DNA of 64,000 nucleotides from Ursus arctos (taxonomy: Eukaryota; Chordata; Mammalia; Carnivora; Ursidae). Under the pieces are notes generated by a model, which was not told the DNA's origin, searched no databases, and saw only the letters and a list, made by a program, of their open reading frames with translations. The stretch lies in contig NW_026622897.1 in NCBI RefSeq assembly GCF_023065955.2, positions 310,001-374,000 on the forward strand, in the 5' to 3' direction. The translations under genes and the position numbers were made by a program. This document shows positions 39,690 through 51,928 of this stretch, one piece after another (position 1 is the first letter of the stretch; each line of letters begins with the position of its first letter).

Positions 39690-40560
39690 AAGATCTCTCG
39701 TGTTCCCTTCACACTGTGCCTCTTTTTTCTCACAAATATCTCTTTTCCCCTTTCATTTTATTTTAGCACCCACTTTGCCTGTCCCTTCTCTACCTGGTTT
39801 ATACCCTATTCTTGATTGCCTACACATGTTCTCTCTGACATCCTTGGTCCTTTGCACCCCTATTCCTCTACCTCAACCACCCAAAAACTACTAGAGTCTT
39901 ACTTCTCTACTCCTTCACTGGAGTAATAACAATGCTGTCAGAGAAAAATCGCAAAACAATACAACTGACTCCACACAGGTGAACAGTTCCCAGCTTCGCC
40001 TGAACAAGAACACGGATCTCTGTTGTTCCTCTTAATCCCTGTGCCAGATCTTTATCATCTCCCCCAGCTCTCAGTAGACTGTCTTACTACATCATGAGAC
40101 AGTAGACACCAGGAAGGCTCTCAGGTCCTTCTTCACAAAACACAAACCCACATACTACAAAACATCACCCCCAACCCCCAACCCCATCTTTTTTTCCAGG
40201 CTCACTGATGGGATATCACTTTTACAGTAGAAGATGAGTCTATTCACCTGTGTCTTATTAACATAGTCTTTTTTATTTTTCTGTCTTATTAACGTAGTCT
40301 TTTTTATTTTCCTCCTCTGTACCCCTAGATTATAAATTATCCCACCTTATAATTTATTTCAACTTGTAATGGCATTCTTGCCCTCCAGCCTCTAAACACC
40401 CTCAGGTCTTGGCTATCCTTAAAACAAACTAAACTAACAATCAAACCCTTTGATCATAAGAGCCCTTTTAACTTTGTTCTAGTATCTCCTGTCTCCATAT
40501 TCAGACCTCTAAAAAGAGTAGTCTAAATTCACCATCTCTACCTTGAGTCACACTCGGTAC
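39690..40560 (+). repeat. Diverged L2-type LINE sequence
   Basis: A pyrimidine-rich segment whose order resembles L2 ORF2 (for example 'aaaaagagtagtctaaattc' followed by 'accatctctaccttgagtca'). It is heavily decayed with no open frame. Confidence 0.45.
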
Positions 40561-41210
40561 TACATTCTAAAATTAACTTAAGCCAATAAAATATAAATAT
40601 GAGATTGTAAAAGAATACTAACAGAAAATAGAATTTCGTATTTTTCATGTGTTTGAAGGTATAGTAAGTTTACCTTTTGAAAGGAAAGAAATTTTAAGGG
40701 AAAAATATTTCAAAGGTGACTCATTAATTTAAAACTTCAGTGGAAGGAGAAATTGTATAAATACAATGATCCAGGAAAAAGACTTAACACTATAGTAGAG
40801 GATTAGTATCTACACTATCTCTATTGAATTTATTGAAATTGATTTTTTAAGAAATCAACTTCTCAATAGATGAATGGCCAGTGACTGTGAGCTAACAATT
40901 CACCAAAGAGGAAAATAAAAATTAGTCATCATACATGGAAAGTAGTCTATTTTGTTAATACATATATAATAAAACATGGTTTTCCACATGGTCTTTCTAG
41001 GGGAAAAAAAGTACTATCCTATGCTCGTGAGGTTTTGAAACATACACACATACATTTTTAATGACATAAGTTTGTATAACACTTTTAGAAACCTATTTTT
41101 GTCTGTAAGGCACTAAAGTCTATAAAAAATGTATGTATCTTTTGTCCCGTATATCTACTGAAAATTTTCTCCAAGGAACTTGTTCAGCGAGATTTTTATT
41201 AAGCCATTAT

Positions 41211-41460
41211 TATTTTATTTTATTTTATTTTATTTTATTTTATTTTATTTTATTTTATTTTATTTTATTTTTTAAAAGATGTTATTTATTTGACAGACAG
41301 AGAGACAGCCAGCGAGAGAGGGAACACAAGCAGGGGGAGTGGGAGAGGAAGAAGCAGGCTCCTAGCGGAGGAGCCCAATGTGGGGCTCGATCCCAGGACT
41401 CTGGGATCACGCCCTGAGCTGAAGGCAGATGCTCAATGACTGAGCCACCCAGGCGCCCCC
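41211..41460 (-). mobile_element. Bear-type SINEC, antisense, with (TTTTA)12 tail
   Basis: The SINE body at 41271-41460 ('gccagcgagagagggaacac' to 'gagccacccaggcgcccc') carries an expanded tail of twelve TATTT units at 41211-41270. CCATTATT is duplicated at both ends. Confidence 0.93.
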
Positions 41461-41880
41461 CATTATTCCATTTTAAGCACCATGCCAGGCACTGGAGTTA
41501 CAGAAATGCCGAGGAGACGTGTACTCATAGGATGTACTCGTGAAGGTGTCGAGTCTCCAGGGAGGGTTTTCTCCTAGAAAATGGGAGGGGAACTGCTTGA
41601 GATGGCTCTGAATCATGGGTGGAGTTAGCCAAGCATGTGCGGAGAGATGGTGGCATGATGTGTCAGGGCTTGTTCTGTTGGTAAGTGTATTCGGGTGTGG
41701 TCAAAGGATTCATGCAGGAAAGTGTTGAGATTTGAAGTTGAAAAAACAGACCAGATTATAATGCTTTATATACTAGGTCAGGAGATTTAGAATTTATTGT
41801 GAATGTAACAGGGAGCTTTAAGAGAATAAGAATGAGAAATCCAGTCAGATTTGCATTTAGCAGGTTTTGAGGGGGTTCAT
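41461..41880 (-). repeat. Possible ancient L2-type repeat, antisense
   Basis: 'caccatgccaggcactggag' and 'agggagctttaagagaataa' to 'ccagtcagatttgcatttag' resemble reverse L2-related sequence. Family assignment is tentative. Confidence 0.35.
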
Positions 41881-42170
41881 AATGAAATATATGCAGTCTC
41901 CTTATCTGAGCTCACGATGTCTAGAAGTACAATTTTTTCCCCAGGGCAAGTGAAATAAATGTTCAGTTCTAATACCAAGTCAGATTTTTTTTTTTTTACA
42001 CAGAGCACATGCTGGTCACATACTAACACTAATTGTATACCTGTTAGCTGTTCCACAGAAAGTCATTGCCTCCTTAGTATGAGGCTGAGACTATATTGAC
42101 CAGTCAGATAGCACTGATGCTCGTCCACTGGAGATACAAGCCATTGTCCTTAACTTTATGCTGTCGTTAG

Positions 42171-42290
42171 AGATATGAAAATCCATCTGGAGAAAAATTT
42201 AGAAGAAGAGCGTCAAATATTACTGCAGCAACAAAAAATATGTCGAAATCGAGCACGTAAATATTTTGTGGAATCAAACCGGAGAAAAAA
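42171..42290 (+). CDS. CEP126: CEP126 coding exon 2
   Basis: This 120-nt exon lies between acceptor GTCGTTAG and donor AAAAAA|GTAAGTAATT. After completing Leu and encoding Asp it reads MKIHLEKNLEEERQILLQQQ, continuing KICRNRARKYFVESNRRKK, identical or nearly so to human CEP126. The segment is highly charged and predicted to begin the N-terminal coiled coil. It ends in phase 2. I searched the remaining 21.7 kb by eye for exon 3 and did not find it. Confidence 0.95.
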
Positions 42291-44627
42291 GTAAGTAATT
42301 GTATTTTCTTCAGAAGTGTAGAAATGCGAAGTCATAAATTCATAGTTTCTCTACTTTGTAGCATTTTATGAACCTAAGTCATGACATTGCTTTTTCTGTA
42401 AAACACTGATCAAGATTTGTGTGCCTTCGTAAATTTTCTTGTTGTTTTTCTGCCTACAGCACAAAGTTGGTTCGTTCCACTGAGTGGGACCATAGCAGTC
42501 TTTTCTTGTCATAGGGTGTCTTGTCACAGTGTCATAGGATTGCTGCAAAATGTGCTATCCTCTTTGTTTTCTGTATCTCTCACAGTAAATTAAAAGATTA
42601 CTAATTAGTGTTTAGTCTCTAATGGAATGTAATTTGATTTTAATTTACTATTCACTTTTATATAATTTTTCTATATAGCTATGCTCATTCATCCAATCAG
42701 AAAATGGGGGAAAATATAAATAATGGTGGAAATATGATGCAGAGAATATTTTAAGTGACTACCATTAAAAAAAAAGAAAGCTTTCTAAGCTGGAAGCCTA
42801 ATAAAATAGAAGAATGAACCATCCAGTCACTGCTTAACATTTTTCAAGGTTTCTTTGAATGATTAGATTTTGTTTTTTAGACAGATTGTTAATAATGTTT
42901 TTGCTACCTTGTCGGTGTTTCGTCAGTACATCAATAGCAAATCCCTAGAGTGTATTAACTACATCATTGGGCATGTGTTGCAAATCCCACTTGAGGAATA
43001 CAAAATTGTTTACCTGTAACTTTGTTGTGGCATTGAATTTCTCTTTAGATTAACCCTTTCACTGTCTGGTGTAGTTGAAGTTACTTAATGAAGCTTGTGT
43101 TTTGTATTTGTGTCTTACTGTTTTTCTCCTACCTCTTATCTCCAGGGGCGTATAAAAGGCACACAACGGGTGTTCAATAAAGATGCATAGTCATATGGTG
43201 CATAAGTCATGGGCTCTGGAGTCAGAAGAGATCTAGGTTTAAGTCCCCATTCCATGAGTTAGAGTAATTTACTTAATCTCTTTGAGCCTCGGTTTCTTAG
43301 TTATGATTGGAATTAATAACATCTATTTCAAGGGATTGTTATGTAGAGCAAAAAGGTAATATTAGAGAGGAACAGTTGAAAACATGTGGAAAATATTTAT
43401 CGCACTGTCTGACCATAGTGCTTCTTCTTAGTTTATTTTGTTGATTAATAATTAATATTTGTCAATTGTGTGTTTTCTAATAATGGAGTTACTTTGTAAA
43501 ATAGCACAAAGTGCCTTCCTGTCTTCTCTCATCAAACACTTTTCTCATTTAAAAAAACCCAGAATTCTGGTGTAAAAAGAAGAGAAATTTTGGTTTGGCA
43601 TTCTAAGAGTCAGAACATATTCCAATATAATTTTTGTTTTATTTTTCTGTTACCCTACGGTGCTGTATAAAGACACATAAACATTTCTTATTAAATGCTA
43701 ATCATTTTACTTTTTAAAAGGGGCTAACTTATTTGTGCACTTCTGAATTTCAAAATATGTCTATCATCATGGCCTTTTTGGCCTTGCCATTATCTATCCA
43801 TTTATGTTTTACATTATCTAAGTTTATGCTGTCCACTCACATTATGCTCACACAGTTTTTCTTTAAAAAAACTATTTTTCTTAGAAGCAGAGATGTTCTC
43901 CTTCCACTCTTAGTGAGTTACATTTTGACATTAACAGTGCTGTGTCCCCTGTAGTTTTCAAAGGAGAATGTTCATAGCGTCAAGTTCTCTGTTTATTGCC
44001 ATCAGTTGCTTAAAATCACACATATTTTAATTTTCTTGTTATTTACTACTGCTTGGCTTTTCTATTTGCCAGTATTTTTCTTTTATGTTTTTATTACATT
44101 CTCAAGTTTTCCATTCTCTCATTCAGTATCTATAGATGGAGTCCCGTTTGTCTTACTCCCGAGACCTCTGCCCTCACCCCTACCTTCAGTAGATACTGCC
44201 CCGGTATGTACTGGTTATCGTTAGGCCTAATGCATAACTGGCATTCTGGGACTTCCCTTTTTTGCTTTTGCTTCCCACAGTATCCCTTTTGTTTTGTTTT
44301 ACAACGTTAGTTCACTGGCGCACATCCTCACAGAGTTCTCCAATATGTAGACCAAATGATTTTAAGATACACGTACACATAAGGAAATTAACTATTTCCT
44401 ACATTTTTAAAATTTTCAATTTCAGAACTATCTTTAGTCAATAACTGAACAGGCATTTATTTACTGAATGAGCATAACTGGTTGAGTACCACCGATTAAA
44501 CATTGTACCAGGAGAAAAAAAAATTTTGTTTATTCTGTTATTACACTCTAGAAATAACAATCTGATTTAACGTGACTTCATAAGGAAAAGAAAATTGAAA
44601 AAGGTTTTAAGAAGTGTGCAAAAGGAG
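42291..44627 (+). other. CEP126: CEP126 intron 2, first part
   Basis: AT-rich intronic sequence with one MIR (43195-43430). No additional exon was recognised. Confidence 0.7.
43195..43430 (+). repeat. MIR SINE
   Basis: 'catgggctctggagtcagaa', 'taatttacttaatctctttg', 'agcctcggtttcttagttat' and 'aagggattgttatgtagag' follow MIR order. Confidence 0.75.
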
Positions 44628-44641
44628 CCTCAGATAGTTTT

Positions 44642-47600
44642 TTTTTTTAGCAGATAGGGTTTTTTTTTAAGTTTGTTTTAATTTTGTTTCTTCAGTCTGT
44701 ATTTTTAGATTTCAGATATGAGTAAATTCATGTGGCATTTGTTTTTCTCCTTGTGGTTCATTTCACTTTGCATAATACTCTTCGGTTTCATCCATGTTGT
44801 TACCAGTGGCAAGATTTCATTATACTCTATGGCTGAGTAGTATCCCAGTATATCAAAATATCTTCTTCATTCACTCATCTATCAATAGGCACTCAATATC
44901 TTGACTATTGTAATTAATTCTGCAGTGAACATAAGAATGTATATTTTTTTTAAATTGCTCTTTTTATGTTATTCAGATAAATGATAAATACCCAGAAATG
45001 GAATAGCTGGGTCGTATGGTAGTTCTATTCTTCATTTATTGAGGAATCTCCATATGGGTTTCCATAGTGTTTACACCAGTTTACAATCTTATCAACCGTG
45101 GGTAAAGGTTCCCATTTCTCCATATCCTCTCCAATACCTGAGATTTCTTGTCATTTTGGAAATAGCCATTCCAGCTGTGAGGTGATTTCTCATAGGGGTT
45201 TTGATTTGAATTTTTCTAATAATTAATGGTGTTGAGCATCTTACTCTATATGCCTGTTGGCCATGTGTATGTCTTCTTTGGAAAAATTTCTACTCAGACC
45301 CCCTGCCATTTTTAACCAGGTTGTTCACTTTTTTGTTCTTGAGTTGCATGAATTCAGGTGTTAGCCCCTTATTGGACATGTGGTTTGAGGTTCAGATACA
45401 TGGTGTGCAGCTCAGCAGGCTGCCTTTTCATCTTGTGGATGGTTTCCCTTGCTGTGCAGCAGGATTTTAGTTTGATACAGTCCCATTTGTTGATTTTTGC
45501 TTTTTTTGTTCCCTTTGCTTTTTGTGACCCCCCCAAAAAAACACCCCCAAAAAAACACCCCAAAAAAACCCAATAGCTATGACTAACTTCAAGGAACTTA
45601 CTACTGGTTTTCTTCTAGGCGTTTTATGGCTTCAGATCTTACATTCAAGTCTTTAATCCATTTTAAGTTGATTTCTGTGTATGGTGTAAGACAGTGGTCT
45701 AATTCCATTCTTTTGCATGGCTGTTCCCTTTCCTCAGCACCATTAATTGAAGAGACTGTCCTTTCTCCTTTGTATGTTCTTGGCTTCTTTGTTATAGATT
45801 AATTATCTGTATATGTGTAGATTTATTTCTGGGTTCTCAATCCGGTTCCATTAATCTGTGTGTCTATTTTTATACCAATAACATACTGTTTTGATTACTA
45901 TAGATTTGTTGTATAGTTTGATATCAGCAAGTGTGATACGAATCTTTCTCAAGATTGTTTTGACTATTTGAGATCTTTTGTGGTTCCATAGAAATTTTAG
46001 AATGATTCTGGTTCTATAAAGTATGCCATTGGTATTTTGATAGGGATTGCATTGAATCCGTAGATTGCTCTATGTGGTATGAACATTCTCACAATACCAA
46101 TTCTTCTCATCTGTGAACATAGAATACCTTTCCATTTATTTGTTTCTTCAAATTCTTTCACCAGTGTCTTATAGTTTTCCATATAGAGGGCTTTCATCCC
46201 CTTGGTTACATTTATTGCCAGATAACTTATTCTTTCTGATGCAATTGTAAATGGGATTGTTTTCTTGATTTACCTTTCTGATGCATCATTATTAGTGTAT
46301 AGAAATGCAATGGATTTCTGTATATTGATTTTGTATCCTCTGTTGTGTAGCGAATTCTCAGTTGAAAGGTATTGGGTGTTTGTTTGTTTGTTTGTTTGTT
46401 TAGCATCTTCAGTTCACGTCATGGCGTTCCCTCCTGGCTTATAAGGTTTCTGCTGGAAGATCTGCTCGAGAGTTTATGGGGTTTCCCTTGTACAGAACAA
46501 ATTGTTTTTTCCTTGCTGCTTTTAGGATTCTCTCTTTATCCTTAACTTTTACCTTTTTAATTATATGTCTTCTATGGATTTCTTCGTGTTCATCTTATTT
46601 GGAACTCTCTGGGATTCCTGGGCTTCAGTGTCTGATTCCCTCCCCAGGTTGAGGAAGTTTTCAGACATTATTTCTCAGGTAATTTCTCTGGCTCTTTCTG
46701 TCTGTTGTCGTCTTCTAAGCTCTCTATAGTACAGATGTTATTCTGTGTGCTCTTGTCCCAAAGGTCCCTTGGAGTGTGTTCACTGGTCTTCGTCCATGTT
46801 TACTTTGGCTGCTCAGTCTGTGTGGGTTCCACTGCTTTGTCTTCCGCTCACTGGTTTGTTCTGCCTCATTCAGGCCACTGCCGACCCTTTGGTGTAGTTT
46901 TCAGTTCAGTTACAACTTCCGTTTGCTACTTGATGTTCATCTATTCTTCTCCCAAGTTTGGTGAACATCTTTATAACCATTACTTTGAACTCTTTATCAG
47001 ATAGATTGCTTATCACCATTTCATTTAGTTTTTTCTGAAGTATTATCTTGTCCTTTTTCTTGGAACACATTTGTCTTTCTCCTCATTTTTCCTAATGCTC
47101 TATGTTTGTTTCTATATATTTCAGTAAGGCAGCAACCTCTCCCGGTCTTGAAGGGGTGGCCTTGTGTAAGCGATGTCCTACAAGGCCAAGAAGTGTAGTC
47201 TCCCCTGGTCACCAGAGCAAGGCACTCAGGAACTATCTCCTGTGTGGGCTGTGTGCACTCTTACTGTGGTAAGGCCGTAGCCATGCACACTTGTGGGCAG
47301 GGCTGGAGCTCAGTCTGGCTGCAGGAAGGAGCTGTGACTGCTGCCATGTGTTGGCAGGCAGGGATGGCCTCTGACCCCAGCTGTGAAGTGCATTCCTGAC
47401 TACACATCATGGACACGGCTCTTGGGGGACACACCCACTGCTGCTAGCAGCAGGCTAGAGGGAGAATTCCAAAAGGCTGCTCCCCAGTGCTGGAGTTAGT
47501 AAGGTCAACTGAGACAGCAAAAATGGCTTCTGCCATTGTCTCAGTCCCCAGGGGAGAGTCCCTACTGTTTCCCACCCCTCTGGCAGACACTTAAAGGTTC

Positions 47601-48072
47601 CTAAATGGGTCACTCTTACCTGTTGTCTGTGCACAGTTCAGATTGGTGTTTGAATCTGCACAAAAGCCCTTTAAAAGTGAGTTTTCTGTTCCCTACAGTT
47701 TTATAGTTTTCTAATCCCTGTTGATTTTCAAAGACCAGGTTTGGGGCTCATCTCTCCTGTGCAGGATCTAAAGTTTGAGGCACCTAGTATGAAGCTGGAA
47801 ACTCTTACTCCTCAGGGAAACATTCCATACCTTTTATATCCCTTCTGATCGTGACTCACAGCAATTGGGGTGCAGTTTTTCCTCTAGCAAATTTGTGTTT
47901 CTGCCTCTTTCCCTTATTGATGTTGTCCCTTTATCCTTTGTTGTGGAGGCTCCATTCATTCCATTTTCAGGTCCCTTTCAGAGAAAATTATTCCATATGT
48001 AGTTGTAAATTTATGTCCATGGGAGGAGGTGGTTCAGGATCTTGCTAGGCTGTTATCTTGAACCCAACTCAA
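44642..48072 (-). mobile_element. L1 LINE, antisense, rearranged copy with duplication
   Basis: From left to right the plus strand shows antisense L1 3' sequence, ORF2 segments ('gttgatttctgtgtatggtg', 'tcaatccggttccattaatc'), then 5' portions ('gtttatggggtttcccttg', 'ccccaggttgaggaagtttt') and a GC-richer 5' UTR to about 48060. It is about half the length of a full L1, so it is internally deleted. TCAGATAGTTTT occurs at 44630-44641 and 48076-48087 and fits a target-site duplication. Confidence 0.85.
45531..45572 (-). repeat. Interrupted C/A tract (minus-strand G4-like)
   Basis: Blocks of 3-6 C alternate with A7 runs within the L1. The minus strand has four G-runs of 3 or more separated by T7-containing loops. 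Confidence 0.8.
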
Positions 48073-48087
48073 CCTTCAGATAGTTTT

Positions 48088-49615
48088 AAAATACTAATGT
48101 AAGCATATAGACTTAAAAGTTCAGATGATCAGACAAAATTCCTGTGAACTAACCAGCAGAATAAGAGAGAAAAGGACAGAATGCAGAAAATTGCCCAAAT
48201 AAAAAGAAGAAAGGTTACCAGGTAATACATGAGGGGCAAGCACTTTGGAAGACTCACTAAAATCTATGACAAAAAAGATTCCTTAAATACCCTGGAGGCA
48301 GAAGGAAATTACCTAAAGAATCATGGAATGAATTACCTGGTGAACATGAAATAATGGGGTATCTGCATTATCTGTTTGTGAAAATGATGCAGTTTGAAGC
48401 TTCCCATGAAGCAGGAGATATGTACCCTTAGAATAAGAAGGAATTATACTTTAAGCAATAAGTCATATTTATTATGTTTATCATGTGGATATATATTGTA
48501 AGCGAAAAAATATACATAGATTCAAATAAGGTCAGATGTCAGTATGTGTAAATATCCATGGGTATATTATACATAATATAATAATAGAAAATTAAAGAAT
48601 TTAGGATATTTACAAGTAATCTTTGACCATTTAAAAATGTTCCAGAGGACAGCCATTTATTCACTAAACTAATATTTGCTGGGAGACTTAAAGATTTCAT
48701 ATACTAAAGAATAAAAAATAAAATGCGTGATTCCTGCCCTGGAATTACTATTAGTGAAGTAATAAAGGATGGCAATGCTATGCATAGAATACTGTGACAG
48801 TCACCAGCGAGGTTCTCTGGGGCCATACTTAACATGCTGCAGGACAGAGAAGAACTCCAGGAAGGATCAAGTTTTATTAGATGACCAGGTGTTGTCCAGG
48901 GTCCTGAGGGGTAAGGGTGTTTAACACAAAGAGGACATTATGTGAAAAAGTTTAATGTCATGAAATATAAGACAAAATATTTATGTCATTTACACAGGAA
49001 AATGGGGAAGAGTATCAGGAGATGAAGCTAAAGAGTTGGTCAAAGACATTTTATAACATAGTGTCTATGCCAATCTAAAGAAATTAAACCTTTTCCTTAG
49101 TATTTGGAGATGCTGTTGAAGGAGAAAAATCAGAGTGTCATAATCAGATTTATTTTAGCTCATTACAGCAAAGGGTTAGACGGTGAAATGAAAGCAATGG
49201 GAGGCAGAGAGAACAAGTAGGAAGTTGTTCTACTGATCTGGGGAGAACACGAGCACAGAGGCCGGGTTGTGACTGAGTGGGTAGGGTCGGAAGGAGTCTA
49301 AGGTCAGGTATGGGCGCTCCACGAAGAGCTTTGTCAGAAAGGGAATACTTGCGGGTCACGCAAACTTTAATATTTTTAATATAAATCTTTCTAAATTATA
49401 GTGCACATTTCTGTGATCTTTTATACAGATTATAATAAATATTGTTGGAGTTTTCCTTTATGCCCTAGGATTATTATCATAAGCATCAAATATTCTACTC
49501 TGTTTTCTTGCTGTTTTGCCCTTGAGCTCTTAAGCTTTATTTAGTTCATAATAGTAGCCTGACAGGTAAGCTTGGTGCATTTATCTGTTAAAGATTTTCT
49601 CTTTCACTTTTAGCT
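48088..49615 (+). other. CEP126: CEP126 intron 2, sequence between L1 elements
   Basis: Mostly unassigned AT-rich DNA. About 48648-49330 has weak similarity to reverse L2-type repeats ('ccatttattcactaaactaa', 'gattcctgccctggaattac'). No exon was found. Confidence 0.5.
48648..49330 (-). repeat. Possible ancient L2-type repeat, antisense
   Basis: The order of short phrases, such as 'tcctgccctggaattactat' and 'gtaggaagttgttctactg', resembles reverse L2-related consensus, strongly diverged. Confidence 0.4.
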
Positions 49616-50019
49616 GAAATTTCTCTTTTTCAGATTTAAGTCTTTATTTTAAGATAATTATAGATTCACAAGCAGTTGTGAAAAAAATAATAGAGATCCC
49701 ATAGTACCCTTTACTCAGTTCCCCCCAATGATAGCATCTTGAAAAATTAAAGTTCAGTCTCACAACGAGAATAATGACATTTTTACAGTCAAGATGCAGA
49801 ACATTTGCATCATCACAAAGATTCCTCACATTGCCCTTTTATAGTGACACCCACTTCCCTCCCACTCCTACCCCCAGAAATCACTAATCTGTCCTCATTT
49901 CTACAGTTTTTTCATTTCTAGGGTGTTATATAAATGCTGTTATACTGTATGTAACCTTTTGGAATTGACTTTTTTCACTCAGCACAGTACTCTGGAGTCC
50001 ATCCAGGTTGTCGTATGTA

Positions 50020-50026
<7 letters not shown>

Positions 50027-50050
<24 letters not shown>
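50027..50050 (+). repeat. T(24) homopolymer
   Basis: An uninterrupted 24-nt T run lies inside the antisense L1. Confidence 0.95.
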
Positions 50051-50966
50051 GGTAAGTGTTTTCCATGATATGGATGGACCAAAGTTTGTTTAACCATTCC
50101 TTCATTGAAGGACATCTGGCTAATATCCAGTTTGGGTTACTGTGAATAAAGCTGCTATAAATATGCATGTATAGGTTTTTGTGTGAGTGTAAGTTTTTAT
50201 TTCTTTGGATAAATGACTGGAAGTAAATTGCTGGAACATATGGTGGTTGCATGTTAGTGTGTTAAGAAATTGCCAAACTGTGTTTCAGAGTGACTGTGCC
50301 CACCAACACTGTCAGATTGATCCCAGTTTTCCATGTCCTCATGAGCATTGGTAGTGTTAGTGTTTTTTATTTTAGCCATTTTTATGGGTGTATAGTAATA
50401 TCTCATTGTATTTTTAATTTTCATTTCCATAATGGCGAGTGATGCACAATATTATTTTGTGCACTTATTTGCTATCTGCTTACCCTCTTTAATGACATTT
50501 CCGTTAGTCTTTTGTATGTTTTCTAATCAGATTACTTCTTTACTGTTGAGTGTGAGAGAACTATATACATTCTAGATACTTTGTCAGACTTGGTGGTTTG
50601 CAGGTAATGTCTACTCTGGAGGTTCTCTTTTCATCTTCACTGGGTCTTTCCTGGAGCAACACTTATTTTTATAAAGTCCAGTTTATCTGCTTTTTCTTTT
50701 TATAAATTGTGCTTTGGTATCAAGTCTAAGAACTCTTTGCTTAACCCTAGATCCAGAAAACTTTCTCCTGTTTTTTCCTAACAGTTTATATTTTTTATTT
50801 CATGGTTAAGCCCATGATTACATTGTGAGTTAATTTTTGTATAACGTGTAAGACTTAGGACCCCCTCATCAGAATTCAATTGAGCATATTCATGTGGCTC
50901 TATTTCTGGGTTCTCTATTCTATTCATCTATATGTCTTTGCCTCCACCAATACTTCAATTTTGATT

Positions 50967-51928
50967 GTGACTGTGTCACTGTATCATATGTAGTTGTGGA
51001 ATTGTGACCGTGTCACCGTATCACGTGTAGTTGTGGAATTGTGACCGTGTCGCCGTATCACGTGTAGTTGTGGAATTGTGACCGTGTCGCCGTATCACGT
51101 GTAGTTGTGGAATTGTGACCGTGTCGCCGTATCACGTGTAGTTGTGGAATTGTGACCGTGTCGCCGTATCACGTGTAGTTGTGGAATTGTGACCGTGTCG
51201 CCGTATCACGTGTAGTTGTGGAATTGTGACCGTGTCGCCGTATCACGTGTAGTTGTGGAATTGTGACCGTGTCGCCGTATCACGTGTAGTTGTGGAATTG
51301 TGACCGTGTCGCCGTATCACGTGTAGTTGTGGAATTGTGACCGTGTCGCCGTATCACGTGTAGTTGTGGAATTGTGACCGTGTCGCCGTATCACGTGTAG
51401 TTGTGGAATTGTGACCGTGTCGCCGTATCACGTGTAGTTGTGGAATTGTGACCGTGTCGCCGTATCACGTGTAGTTGTGGAATTGTGACCGTGTCGCCGT
51501 ATCACGTGTAGTTGTGGAATTGTGACCGTGTCGCCGTATCACGTGTAGTTGTGGAATTGTGACCGTGTCGCCGTATCACGTGTAGTTGTGGAATTGTGAC
51601 CGTGTCGCCGTATCACGTGTAGTTGTGGAATTGTGACCGTGTCGCCGTATCACGTGTAGTTGTGGAATTGTGACCGTGTCGCCGTATCACGTGTAGTTGT
51701 GGAATTGTGACCGTGTCGCCGTATCACGTGTAGTTGTGGAATTGTGACCGTGTCGCCGTATCACGTGTAGTTGTGGAATTGTGACCGTGTCGCCGTATCA
51801 CGTGTAGTTGTGGAATTGTGACCGTGTCGCCGTATCACGTGTAGTTGTGGAATTGTGACCGTGTCGCCGTATCACGTGTAGTTGTGGAATTGTGACCGTG
51901 TCGCCGTATCACGTGTAGTTGTGGAATT
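50967..51928 (+). repeat. 37-bp tandem array (VNTR), exactly 26 units
   Basis: The unit begins GTGACCGTGTCGCCG, has CACGTG at unit positions 19-24 and ends GTTGTGGAATT. 962 bp equals 26 x 37 with no indels. Units 3-26 are identical as read; unit 2 differs at one position and unit 1 at five. The sequence after 51928 resembles a decayed partial copy. The array lies inside an antisense L1 ORF2 segment in CEP126 intron 2. Each unit from 3 on has four CpG sites. Confidence 0.99.

Larger units (their letters stand above)
38251..42170 (+). other. CEP126: CEP126 intron 1, remaining part
   Basis: Beyond the CpG island, intron 1 contains an L1 3' stub, a TATG/TA-rich tract near 38935-39035, two SINECs, L2-derived sequence and no additional exon that I can support. 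Confidence 0.7.

Noticed and set aside
50967..51928. CRISPR-like array
   Set aside because: Units are directly adjacent and identical, with no variable spacers, and the host is a mammal. It is a minisatellite.
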